From the NCBI GenBank assembly GCA_049890295.1, contig JBMHBP010000025.1:1-64000 (forward strand): a stretch of DNA of 64,000 bases, in the 5' to 3' direction. The stretch is from GCA-2862585 sp049890295 (GTDB lineage Bacteria > Bacteroidota > Bacteroidia > Flavobacteriales > UBA7312). The notes beneath the pieces were generated by a model. It was not told where the DNA came from and did not search any database. It was given only the letters and a program-made list of their open reading frames with translations. The stretch's first letter is position 1; every line of letters begins with the position of its first letter. Shown piece after piece: positions 54,176 through 62,848 of the stretch. Made by a program: the position numbers and the translations under genes.

Positions 54176-54205
54176 TTTGATTAAATAAAAAAGATTGTAA
54201 ATTTG
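54176..54205 (+). promoter_or_regulatory. rpmH: Predicted rpmH promoter TTTG-18-TAAATTTG
   Basis: TTTG at 54176-54179 and TAAATTTG at 54198-54205, spacing 18 nt, ending 25 nt before the rpmH ATG. One of the best -33/-7 matches in the window, as expected for a ribosomal protein gene. Confidence 0.65.
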
Positions 54206-54230
54206 CAATCCGTTAAATAAACAAACAACG

Positions 54231-54389
54231 ATGAAGAGAACATTTCAACCATCTAACAGAAAAAGAAGAAACAAGCATGGTTTTCGTGACAGAATGGAGT
54301 CAGCTAATGGAAGAAAAGTGCTTGCAAGTAGAAGAGCTAAAGGAAGAAAAAAATTAACGGTTTCGGATGAATCTAGACATAAACGTTAA
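54231..54389 (+). CDS. rpmH: 50S ribosomal protein L34
   Basis: A 52-residue basic protein, MKRTFQPSNRKRRNKHGFRD at the start, then RMESANGRKVLASRRAKGRK and the C-terminal KLTVSDESRHKR. It is the standard small L34 with the conserved HGFR, ANGRKVL and RRAKGR. It is too short for most ORF searches but unambiguous, with its own promoter upstream and a strong terminator downstream. Unlike in many bacteria it is not next to dnaA or rnpA in this window. Confidence 0.98.
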   Translation: MKRTFQPSNRKRRNKHGFRDRMESANGRKVLASRRAKGRKKLTVSDESRHKR

Positions 54390-54409
54390 TTTTAAATTAT
54401 AAAATATTC

Positions 54410-54440
54410 AAGGTGTTGCAATTGCAACACCTTTTTTTTG
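54410..54440 (+). terminator. Rho-independent terminator of rpmH
   Basis: A perfect 12-bp palindrome (AAGGTGTTGCAA / TTGCAACACCTT) followed by a run of Ts, 20 nt after the rpmH stop codon. Confidence 0.93.
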
Positions 54441-54515
54441 ATATAGTGTTAAAAAATCAAATGATTTTGTTAATAGTTTAAAAATCAAAAAAGAAACAAA
54501 TTTATTTAAATCGGT

Positions 54516-54523
54516 TACATTCG
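54516..54523 (+). promoter_or_regulatory. carB: Possible carB -7 element TACATTCG
   Basis: TACATTCG deviates from TAnnTTTG by one base; it lies 19 nt before the carB ATG at 54543. The same TTCG variant precedes the channel gene at 15858. Confidence 0.35.
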
Positions 54524-54542
54524 CACATACACTTAAAAAACT

Positions 54543-57392
54543 ATGCCAAAAGACAATTCAATTAAATCAATTTTAATTATTGGAAGTGGTCCAATAGTGA
54601 TTGGCCAAGCCTGTGAATTTGACTACTCAGGTTCTCAAGCAGCACGTTCATTAAAAGAAGAGGGTATTGAGGTTTCGTTGATAAACTCAAATCCTGCGAC
54701 TATTATGACTGATCCAGTAGTAGCAGATCATGTTTATTTAAAGCCACTCACTGTAGAATCAATTGAGGAAATTTTATCTGAAAGAGATATCGATGTTGTT
54801 CTTCCAACAATGGGAGGTCAAACAGCACTAAATTTATGTATTGAAGCTGATGAAAAAGGAGTATGGGAAAAGCATGGTGTTCGAATTATTGGTGTAGATA
54901 TAGAAGCTATAAATATTACTGAAGATAGAGAAGAGTTCAAGCAATTGATGAATAGAATTGGAATTTCTTGTGCACCATCTCAAACAGCCACATCATATTT
55001 AGAAGGCAAAGAAATTGCACAAAAATTTGGTTTTCCATTATGTATCAGAGCTTCGTACACACTTGGTGGTAGTGGGGCGTCATTTGTTCATGAGGCTAAA
55101 GATTTTGACAAACTTCTCAAAAGAGGAATGGCTGAATCACCAATTCATGAAGTAATAATTGATAAAGCATTAGTAGGTTGGAAAGAATATGAATTGGAAT
55201 TACTAAGAGATAAAAACGATAATGTAATCATTATTTGCTCTATTGAAAATATGGACCCCATGGGTATACATACAGGTGACTCTATTACTGTTGCACCAGC
55301 AATGACACTTTCTGATAGAACCTATCAACGCATGCGTGATATGGCCATAAAAATGATGAGAGCAATTGGAGATTTTGCTGGTGGATGTAATGTTCAATTT
55401 GCTGTATCGCCAGATGAAAAGGAAGATATCATTGCCATTGAAATAAATCCTCGAGTTTCACGATCATCTGCATTAGCATCCAAAGCTACCGGATATCCTA
55501 TTGCAAAAATAGCCTCAAAATTAGCTATTGGCTATACACTTGATGAATTAGAAAATCAGATTACAAAATCTACTTCAGCCTATTTCGAACCTACACTAGA
55601 TTATGTCATAGTAAAAATCCCAAGATGGAATTTTGAGAAGTTTGATGGTGCAGATAAAATTCTTGGATTGCAAATGAAATCTGTTGGAGAAGTTATGGCT
55701 ATTGGACGTTCATTCCAAGAAGCATTACAAAAAGCCTGTCAATCACTAGAAATAAAAAGAAATGGTTTAGGTGCTGACGGTAAAAACTGGACAAATCAAG
55801 ATGACATTCTTCATGCAATGAAAAATGCTAGTAGCGATAGAGTATTCAGAATTTATGATGCTATTCGATTAGGTATTCCGTTGAAAACTATTTACGATAT
55901 TACTAAAATGGATTATTGGTTCCTAAGACAAATTGAGGAACTAGTTAACTTAGAATTTGAAATAGAAAAATACCACATTGATAATATTTCAAAGGAACTT
56001 TTGCTTGAAGCAAAAATGAAGGGCTATGCGGATAGACAAGTTGCTCATTTGTTAAGATGTTTAGAAAGTGAAGTTCATCAAAAACGAACAGAATTAGGCA
56101 TTAATAGAGTATACAAATTAGTCGACACATGTGCTGCTGAGTTTGAAGCAAAAACACCCTATTATTACTCAACTTTTGAGTCACAAATGCAGTTAGAAGG
56201 TGGAGAAGTATATGCTGAAAACGAAAGTGTAAGTTCAAACAAGAAAAAAATAATTGTTCTAGGATCAGGGCCTAATAGGATAGGCCAAGGAATAGAGTTT
56301 GATTATTGCTGTGTACATGGTGTATTGGCCGCAAAAGAGTGTGAGTATGAAACTATAATGATTAACTGTAATCCAGAAACAGTTTCAACAGATTTTGATA
56401 CTTCAGATAAATTATATTTTGAACCCGTATTTTGGGAGCATATATATGATATTATTAAGCATGAAAATCCAGAAGGTGTAATTGTTCAGTTAGGCGGACA
56501 AACAGCTTTGAAATTAGCTGAGAAACTTAGTCGATACGGAGTAAAAATTATGGGGACTAGTTTTCAAGCACTAGACCTTGCTGAAGACAGAGGCCGTTTT
56601 TCTACACTTTTGAGAGATAATAATGTACCATTTCCAGACTTTGGAGTAATTGAAACTGCAGAAGAAGCTATAGAACTAGCCAAAGAGCTACAATTTCCTA
56701 TTCTGGTGAGACCATCCTATGTTTTAGGAGGTCAAGGAATGAAAATTGTCATCAATGAGACTGAGTTAGAACACCATGTAGTCAATTTATTGAAAGACAT
56801 TCCAGGAAATAGAGTTTTACTTGATCATTATTTGGATAACGCCATAGAAGCCGAAGCCGATGCCATTTGTGATGGAGAAAATGTGTATATAATTGGTATA
56901 ATGGAGCATATTGAGCCTTGTGGAATTCATTCGGGTGATTCAAATGCTGTACTTCCAACTTTTGATTTGAGTGATAATGTACGTCAACAAATCATTGATA
57001 TTACTCACAAAATTGCATTAGCATTAAAAACTGTAGGGCTCATAAATATACAGTTTGCCATTAAAAACGAAGTAGTATATGTTATAGAAGCTAACCCAAG
57101 AGCATCACGTACAGTACCATTTATTGCTAAGGCCTATAGAGAGCCCTATGTAAATTATGCTACTAAGGTAATGCTAGGAAGTAATACCTTAAAAGATTTT
57201 GATTTTAAGCCATTTAAAAAAGGATATGCAATAAAGGTACCAGTATTTTCGTTTAATAAATTTCCAAACGTGAATAAAGAACTAGGACCAGAAATGAAAT
57301 CAACAGGTGAAGCAATTCATTTTATTGATGATTTGAAAGATCCTTTTTTTAAGAAAGTTTATTCTGAAAGAAGTTTATACTTAAGCCGATAG
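54543..57392 (+). CDS. carB: Carbamoyl-phosphate synthase large subunit, without C-terminal regulatory domain
   Basis: A 949-residue CarB, making carbamoyl phosphate for arginine and pyrimidine synthesis from ammonia (from the small subunit), bicarbonate and two ATP. Two homologous ATP-grasp synthetase halves are clear: SILIIGSGPIVIGQACEFDY with GGQTALNL in the first, and KIIVLGSGPNRIGQGIEFDY with RPSYVLGGQGMK in the second. Enterobacterial CarB is about 1073 residues and ends in an MGS-like allosteric domain that binds UMP and ornithine; here the sequence stops just after the second synthetase half (YSERSLYLSR), so that domain is missing. The shorter form may be normal in Flavobacteriales. 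Confidence 0.94.
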   Translation: MPKDNSIKSILIIGSGPIVIGQACEFDYSGSQAARSLKEEGIEVSLINSNPATIMTDPVVADHVYLKPLTVESIEEILSERDIDVVLPTMGGQTALNLCIEADEKGVWEKHGVRIIGVDIEAINITEDREEFKQLMNRIGISCAPSQTATSYLEGKEIAQKFGFPLCIRASYTLGGSGASFVHEAKDFDKLLKRGMAESPIHEVIIDKALVGWKEYELELLRDKNDNVIIICSIENMDPMGIHTGDSITVAPAMTLSDRTYQRMRDMAIKMMRAIGDFAGGCNVQFAVSPDEKEDIIAIEINPRVSRSSALASKATGYPIAKIASKLAIGYTLDELENQITKSTSAYFEPTLDYVIVKIPRWNFEKFDGADKILGLQMKSVGEVMAIGRSFQEALQKACQSLEIKRNGLGADGKNWTNQDDILHAMKNASSDRVFRIYDAIRLGIPLKTIYDITKMDYWFLRQIEELVNLEFEIEKYHIDNISKELLLEAKMKGYADRQVAHLLRCLESEVHQKRTELGINRVYKLVDTCAAEFEAKTPYYYSTFESQMQLEGGEVYAENESVSSNKKKIIVLGSGPNRIGQGIEFDYCCVHGVLAAKECEYETIMINCNPETVSTDFDTSDKLYFEPVFWEHIYDIIKHENPEGVIVQLGGQTALKLAEKLSRYGVKIMGTSFQALDLAEDRGRFSTLLRDNNVPFPDFGVIETAEEAIELAKELQFPILVRPSYVLGGQGMKIVINETELEHHVVNLLKDIPGNRVLLDHYLDNAIEAEADAICDGENVYIIGIMEHIEPCGIHSGDSNAVLPTFDLSDNVRQQIIDITHKIALALKTVGLINIQFAIKNEVVYVIEANPRASRTVPFIAKAYREPYVNYATKVMLGSNTLKDFDFKPFKKGYAIKVPVFSFNKFPNVNKELGPEMKSTGEAIHFIDDLKDPFFKKVYSERSLYLSR

Positions 57393-57395
57393 AGT

Positions 57396-57638
57396 ATGGG
57401 TCTGTTAAAAGGTATTTTTATATTTCTTATTGCGTATTATTCAATTCGACTTATTCTTAGATTGCTTGCACCCTTTTTGATAAAGAGTTTCATTTCAAAG
57501 GCTTATAGAAATCAAAAGCCATTTGAGAATAGAAAGCAAGAAGGAGAAGTGACAATAGAAAAGAATAAAACAACTCAAAACTCTTCGAAATCTAACGTGG
57601 GTGAATATGTAGATTTTGAGGAAATTGATGATAAATAA
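57396..57638 (+). CDS. DUF4834-family small membrane protein
   Basis: An 80-residue protein with one N-terminal membrane segment (FIFLIAYYSIRLILRLLAPFL) and a cytoplasmic basic then acidic tail ending GEYVDFEEIDDK. This pattern matches DUF4834, a small Bacteroidota family of unknown function. It begins 3 nt after carB and is followed 11 nt later by the YfhO-like gene, so it is in the same operon. Confidence 0.85.
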   Translation: MGLLKGIFIFLIAYYSIRLILRLLAPFLIKSFISKAYRNQKPFENRKQEGEVTIEKNKTTQNSSKSNVGEYVDFEEIDDK

Positions 57639-57649
57639 ATTACAGAATT

Positions 57650-60037
57650 ATGAAAACTATTGATTGGAAGAAGCTACTACCACACCTAACAGCAATAGTC
57701 ACTTTTATACTCATTTCAGTAATTTACTTTTCGCCAGTACTTGAGGGTAAAAAACTCGAACAACAAGACATTCGACAATTTATCGGAATGTCGGAAGAAA
57801 TCAAACAGCATCGAACTGATTATGAAGAAGAACCACTTTGGACAAACTCCATGTTTTCTGGAATGCCTGCCTATCAGATTTCAGTAAAGTACAAGAGTAA
57901 TTTAGTAAGTTATTTTTCCAACCTATTCAGATTATATTTACCTGCTCCTATTGGTGTTGTGTTTTTGTATTTGTTAGGTTTTTATTTCTTACTCGTCACT
58001 CTTTCAATAGATTATCGTTTAGCAATAATTGGTGCTATTGCTTTTGCTTTTTCCTCCTATTTTTTCATCATTATTGAAGCTGGACACAATACAAAAGCAC
58101 ACGCAATTAGCTATTTAGCTCCTGTATTAGCATCTGTATTGATGGTATTTAGAGGAAAATTGATACTTGGCTCTGCACTAACTGCTTTGTTTACGGCTTT
58201 AATGGTAAACGCTAATCATTTTCAAATAACCTATTATTTAGTCATACTTCTTATAATCATAGGAATAGTAAAACTCTTTAAAGCTGTAAATGAAAAGTCG
58301 TTTAACCAATTTCTAAAGCAGGTAGGCGTATTATTGCTAGCTGGTGTCATTGGAGCATCAACAAGTACTACCCGTATTGCTACCACTATGGAATATGGGG
58401 AAGAAAGTATTCGAGGTAAATCCGAATTGACAGCTAATCAAAATAATAAAACATCAGGCTTAGATAAAGATTATGCAACTGCTTGGAGTTATGGTAAGTC
58501 AGAATCTTTTACTCTTTTAATTCCAAATTTTCATGGTGGTGCATCTGGTGGATCACTTTCAACAGATTCTGAAACCTATAAATTATTTAAAGATAACGGA
58601 CAAACTAGTCAAGGAAAACAAATTATTAAAAGTTTACCCTTATACTGGGGTGATCAACCTTTTACTTCTGGCCCTGTTTATGCCGGTGCAGTCTGCTGTT
58701 TTTTGTTTGTTTTTGGTTTATTTCTGATAAATGGATACATGAGATGGTGGGTCTTGACCTCGTTTTTATTAATGCTTGCCTTATCTTGGGGTAAAAACTT
58801 TATGCCTCTCACAGATTTTTTCCTCGATTATATTCCAGGTTATAATAAGTTCAGAGCGGTTTCAACAACATTAGTTATTGTTGAGTTGCTAATTCCGTTA
58901 GTAGGACTAGTAGCGTTGAATTATGTTTTAGATAATGGGAAAACACAAAAAACACTTAATGGTTTAAAATATTCTTTAGGTATAACAGCCGGACTGAGTC
59001 TCATTTTTGCATTATTCCCTACTATGTTTTTTGATTTTGTTAGCCCATCAGACCCTCAAGATACTAATGCAGTGTATGAAGCTATTCGATTGGATAGACA
59101 GTCTCTTTTCAAGTCAGATGCATTCCGTTCATTAGTTTTTATTGTTCTAGCTGCAGGAACACTTTGGTTTTATTTGACCCAAACTCTTAAAAAACTTCAT
59201 GTAATTTTTATTATAGGCCTTTTAGTTTTGGTTGATATGTGGGGCGTAAATAAGCGGTATATCAATAATGAAAATTTCAAAGCCAGCAGAAAAGTATCAC
59301 AACCCTATTCACCATCCTTAGCCGACCAACAAATTTTGAACGATAAGGATCCTAATTTTAGAGTTTATAACACGACTGTTAGTCCATTTAATGATGCATC
59401 AACATCCTACTTTCATAAATCCATTGGCGGTTATCATGGTGCTAAATTGAGAAAATATCAGGAGTTGATTGAGAACCATATCTCAAAAGGTAATATGCAA
59501 GTTCTAAACATGCTCAATACCAAGTACTTTATAGTAAACTCACAAAATGGTCCAACGGCTCAGCTTAATAGGGCTGCACTTGGAAATGCGTGGTTTGTTA
59601 ATGATATCATAAAAGTAGAAAATGCTGATGTTGAAATCGCAAAATTGTCAGAAATAAATACGTCTACTCAAGCAGTGATTGACGAACGTTTTCAAGTCCC
59701 AGAGTTAGCCACTATTGATAGTACAGCAACTATTCAAATGATTAGCTATAGGGCCAATCACCTAATTTATGAATCCAGTTCACAAAGTAATCAGTTTGCT
59801 GTATTCTCCGAAATCTATTATGATAAAGGATGGAATGCTTATCTAGACGGTGTTTTAGTTCCTCATGTTAAAGCTAACTACGTTTTAAGAGCAATGTCCG
59901 TTCCTGCTGGTAATCACACTATTGAGTTTAAGTTTGAGCCTTCCACCTTTTATACAGGCGAGAGAGTGTCATTAGCATCATCGGTTGCATTGCTTATATT
60001 TTTGATTTTCGCCCTTTATAGAGAGGTAAAACCATAA
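57650..60037 (+). CDS. YfhO-family polytopic membrane protein
   Basis: A 795-residue inner-membrane protein with about 12 predicted membrane segments and a C-terminal periplasmic beta domain (AVFSEIYYDKGWNAYLDG and NHTIEFKFEP). Signature stretches are LEGKKLEQQDIRQFIGMSEE, EPLWTNSMFSGMPAYQIS and GHNTKAHAISYLAPVLA, with the conserved Asp and His of the glycosyltransferase-C-like first loop. YfhO relatives are linked to addition of sugars to surface polymers such as lipoteichoic acids in Gram-positives; in Bacteroidota the function is not established. Its last base overlaps the following glycosyltransferase gene start. Confidence 0.88.
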   Translation: MKTIDWKKLLPHLTAIVTFILISVIYFSPVLEGKKLEQQDIRQFIGMSEEIKQHRTDYEEEPLWTNSMFSGMPAYQISVKYKSNLVSYFSNLFRLYLPAPIGVVFLYLLGFYFLLVTLSIDYRLAIIGAIAFAFSSYFFIIIEAGHNTKAHAISYLAPVLASVLMVFRGKLILGSALTALFTALMVNANHFQITYYLVILLIIIGIVKLFKAVNEKSFNQFLKQVGVLLLAGVIGASTSTTRIATTMEYGEESIRGKSELTANQNNKTSGLDKDYATAWSYGKSESFTLLIPNFHGGASGGSLSTDSETYKLFKDNGQTSQGKQIIKSLPLYWGDQPFTSGPVYAGAVCCFLFVFGLFLINGYMRWWVLTSFLLMLALSWGKNFMPLTDFFLDYIPGYNKFRAVSTTLVIVELLIPLVGLVALNYVLDNGKTQKTLNGLKYSLGITAGLSLIFALFPTMFFDFVSPSDPQDTNAVYEAIRLDRQSLFKSDAFRSLVFIVLAAGTLWFYLTQTLKKLHVIFIIGLLVLVDMWGVNKRYINNENFKASRKVSQPYSPSLADQQILNDKDPNFRVYNTTVSPFNDASTSYFHKSIGGYHGAKLRKYQELIENHISKGNMQVLNMLNTKYFIVNSQNGPTAQLNRAALGNAWFVNDIIKVENADVEIAKLSEINTSTQAVIDERFQVPELATIDSTATIQMISYRANHLIYESSSQSNQFAVFSEIYYDKGWNAYLDGVLVPHVKANYVLRAMSVPAGNHTIEFKFEPSTFYTGERVSLASSVALLIFLIFALYREVKP

Positions 60038-61326
60038 TGAAGAAAGTACTCATTATCACCTACTATTGGCCACCTGGTTCTGGACCTGGTGTCCAGCGTT
60101 TTTTAAAATTTAGTAAATACTTACGAGATTACGGATGGGAGCCATTGATTTTAACTGTCAAAAATGGCACTTACCCCAATCAAGACGAGTCTTTAATCAA
60201 TGATATTCCCAATGGAGTTAAGGTTTTTAAAACAAAAACATTTGAGCCATTTAGCTTGTATTCTTTACTAACCGGTAAAAAAACTAACTCAAAGCTATCT
60301 GGTTCAATTGGTTTATCTAATAAATCTTTAGTTCAACGACTTTTTCTATACATACGAGCTAATTTTTTTATTCCTGATGCTCGTAAAGGGTGGAACTCTT
60401 ACGCCCTCAAAAAAGCCCAACAAATTATTAAAGATGAAGGAATCGATGCCATTATTACAACTGGCCCACCGCACAGCACTCATCTAATTGGGAAAAAGCT
60501 CAAAAAGTGGTTTCAATTGCCATGGATTGCTGATTTTAGAGATCCTTGGACAACTGTTTTTTACAATTCTATTTTTCCACGATCAATGGCTACCAAAAGA
60601 CAGGACAAAAAGTTAGAGGATATCGTTTTAAATGAAGCCGATATGGTAACGGTAGTTAGTAAGGGAATGTTTGATGAGTTTTCTGATAGAGCAACGTCTA
60701 TTTGTACAATATATAACGGCTTTGATGAAGCTGATTTTGTACATAAAACGCCAATCAGACCCGAAAAGTTTGTTATCTCTCATGTTGGTAATTTTTACGA
60801 CAGTCAAAATGTAGAATGTTTATGGCGTTGTATAAGAGATCTTACCGAAGAAAATGATAGTTTTAAAAGCCACTTACAATTAAATTTTGTGGGTAATGTT
60901 CATCATGAAGTGATTGATAGTATTGAAGCTTTCGGACTATCTTCTTATGTGACACAAAAGGGTTTTCTTTCACATGACAAAGCCATTGAACAAATGATGA
61001 GTTCGGCGACATTATTGTTTTTAATACCTAAGTCAGAAAATAACCACTTGATAATTACTGGTAAACTCTTTGAATACCTAGCTAGTTCAAAACCCATATT
61101 AGCCATTGGTCCATCTGGAAATGCTTCAGTTATTTTATCCGAATCAGAAAGAGGTATAATGATGGCTTACGACAATTATGGCTATATGAAGCAACAGATT
61201 CTAAGTCACTACAAAGGATGGTTAGAAAATACATCATTTACCAAAAACACAGATAAAATCAATCAGTTTAGTCGAAAAAAACTGACAGAGTTATTGGCTA
61301 AACAATTAGATTCAATTTCAAAGTAG
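60037..61326 (+). CDS. Family 4 glycosyltransferase
   Basis: A 429-residue GT-B enzyme. The N-terminal YYWPPGSGPGVQRFLKF begins the acceptor lobe and the C-terminal lobe has the donor-binding region ending in FLIPKSENNHLIITGKLFEY, where the E of the Ex7E-like motif contacts the sugar nucleotide. Intermediate sequence AIITTGPPHSTHLIG and LPWIADFRDPWT is typical of GT4 proteins from Bacteroidota polysaccharide clusters. Sugar and acceptor are not determinable. The gene shares its ATG with the YfhO-like stop region (TAATG). Confidence 0.87.
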   Translation: MKKVLIITYYWPPGSGPGVQRFLKFSKYLRDYGWEPLILTVKNGTYPNQDESLINDIPNGVKVFKTKTFEPFSLYSLLTGKKTNSKLSGSIGLSNKSLVQRLFLYIRANFFIPDARKGWNSYALKKAQQIIKDEGIDAIITTGPPHSTHLIGKKLKKWFQLPWIADFRDPWTTVFYNSIFPRSMATKRQDKKLEDIVLNEADMVTVVSKGMFDEFSDRATSICTIYNGFDEADFVHKTPIRPEKFVISHVGNFYDSQNVECLWRCIRDLTEENDSFKSHLQLNFVGNVHHEVIDSIEAFGLSSYVTQKGFLSHDKAIEQMMSSATLLFLIPKSENNHLIITGKLFEYLASSKPILAIGPSGNASVILSESERGIMMAYDNYGYMKQQILSHYKGWLENTSFTKNTDKINQFSRKKLTELLAKQLDSISK

Positions 61327-61348
61327 AATTTTCGTTACTATATCATAA

Positions 61349-61376
61349 TTGCAACTAAATTAAAACCTTACATTTG
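61349..61376 (+). promoter_or_regulatory. Predicted promoter TTG-17-TACATTTG of the flippase gene
   Basis: TTG at 61349-61351 and TACATTTG at 61369-61376 with 17-nt spacing, an ideal match. The -7 box ends 5 nt before the ATG at 61382, so the transcript would have almost no leader. Confidence 0.55.
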
Positions 61377-61381
61377 TTTTA

Positions 61382-62848
61382 ATGGGAATTATTCGTAACC
61401 AGAGCATAAAAAATTCAATCAATCTTTACCTAGGTGTAATTATTGGGGCCATCAATACCATTTTAGTTTTTCCATTTGTGTTTGAAGAACATCCTGAATA
61501 TTGGGGATTATTACAATTGTTAGTATCTTATTCTGTAGTTTTTTCGTCTTTTTCACATTTTGGCTCACCCCAAATTCTTATTCGATACTTTCCTTTTTTC
61601 AAGATTAAAGAAAAACTCGTTTCCTTTACGTTGATACTGACACTTTTGGGTTTTTTGTTATTTCTTCTTTTCTTTTTTTGTTTCAAAACATACTTATTAG
61701 AATCGATTGCTAACCCATTACTATCTGAATACAATATACTTCTGGTAGTTTTAGTTTTTAGCATGGTATTTTTTGATGTTTTTAATAGCCTCTCTCGCTC
61801 TTATTTAGATTCCACAACGCCAATTTTTTTAAATGATGTTTTTTTAAGGATTATTACTCTAGTATTATTAGTTTGTTATCACTATTCAATAATTGATTTT
61901 AAACAATTTATTTATTTCTATTCATATGCCTATTTTTTAAAGTTAGTTGTATTAGTTGTCATACAATATTTTAAGCAGCGAATTGGCATGTACTTAATTT
62001 GGGATAAAGAAAGTAGGAGGGAGTTGATAAAGTATGGTTTGTATGTCATTTTAGGATCTGGAGCAGCTATCTTAGTTTCAAGAGTTGATATCATTATGAT
62101 AGAACATTTTTTAGACTTGAAATCTGTGGCTTTTTATGGCTTAGCCTTTTTTATAGGAAGTGTTATCAAAGTTCCTGCCAGGTCATTAACATCTATTTCA
62201 ACCCCCTTAATTGCAAAAGCTTTTAAAGATAGCAATACAGAAAAGGTAAAGGAAATATTTCAAAAAACATCCATAAATCTGTTCATCATTAGTATGCTTA
62301 TGTTTCTTGTTATTTGGCTAAACATAGACGACATACTAATGATTTTGCCAGAAAAATTTCGAGCAGGTAAATTCGTGGTTTTATTTATTGGTTTATCTCA
62401 GGTAGTAAATCTAGCTTGCGGATTAAATGGCCTTATTATTATAAATTCTAATTATTACAGAAAAGACCTTATTTTTAATTTAATTTTGCTTGTTCTGGTG
62501 ATTTCAACTAATTTACTTCTTATACCAATCTATGGTATTGATGGAGCTGCTTTAGCCAGTTTAATTTCTATTATCTTACATAATATATTGAAGTTGTTTT
62601 TTATTTATTTCAAAATGAATATTCAACCTTTTAGTATTCAAACTATAAAGGTTATTTTACTTTCTGGGTTAATTTTCATCTGTTTAAATTTTTTACCAGC
62701 CATTGAAAATAACTTTTTATCTATTGCAATAAAATCTACAGCAATCTTATTGCTTTATGTTTCCTCAGTGTTAGGGTTTAAGTTATCGTCAGATATAAAT
62801 GATTATTACTCACAATTAAAGTCTAAATTCAATGAATTATTACGTTGA
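61382..62848 (+). CDS. Oligosaccharide flippase (Wzx-type) family protein
   Basis: A 488-residue integral membrane protein with 12-14 predicted membrane segments and no soluble domain, of the polysaccharide biosynthesis/MOP family that flips lipid-linked sugar units across the inner membrane. Characteristic stretches are NLYLGVIIGAINTILVFPFV at the N-terminus, SGAAILVSRVDIIMIEHFLD in the middle and GIDGAALASLISIILHNILK. It overlaps the next gene by 17 nt and follows a GT4 gene, consistent with a surface glycan locus. Confidence 0.86.
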   Translation: MGIIRNQSIKNSINLYLGVIIGAINTILVFPFVFEEHPEYWGLLQLLVSYSVVFSSFSHFGSPQILIRYFPFFKIKEKLVSFTLILTLLGFLLFLLFFFCFKTYLLESIANPLLSEYNILLVVLVFSMVFFDVFNSLSRSYLDSTTPIFLNDVFLRIITLVLLVCYHYSIIDFKQFIYFYSYAYFLKLVVLVVIQYFKQRIGMYLIWDKESRRELIKYGLYVILGSGAAILVSRVDIIMIEHFLDLKSVAFYGLAFFIGSVIKVPARSLTSISTPLIAKAFKDSNTEKVKEIFQKTSINLFIISMLMFLVIWLNIDDILMILPEKFRAGKFVVLFIGLSQVVNLACGLNGLIIINSNYYRKDLIFNLILLVLVISTNLLLIPIYGIDGAALASLISIILHNILKLFFIYFKMNIQPFSIQTIKVILLSGLIFICLNFLPAIENNFLSIAIKSTAILLLYVSSVLGFKLSSDINDYYSQLKSKFNELLR

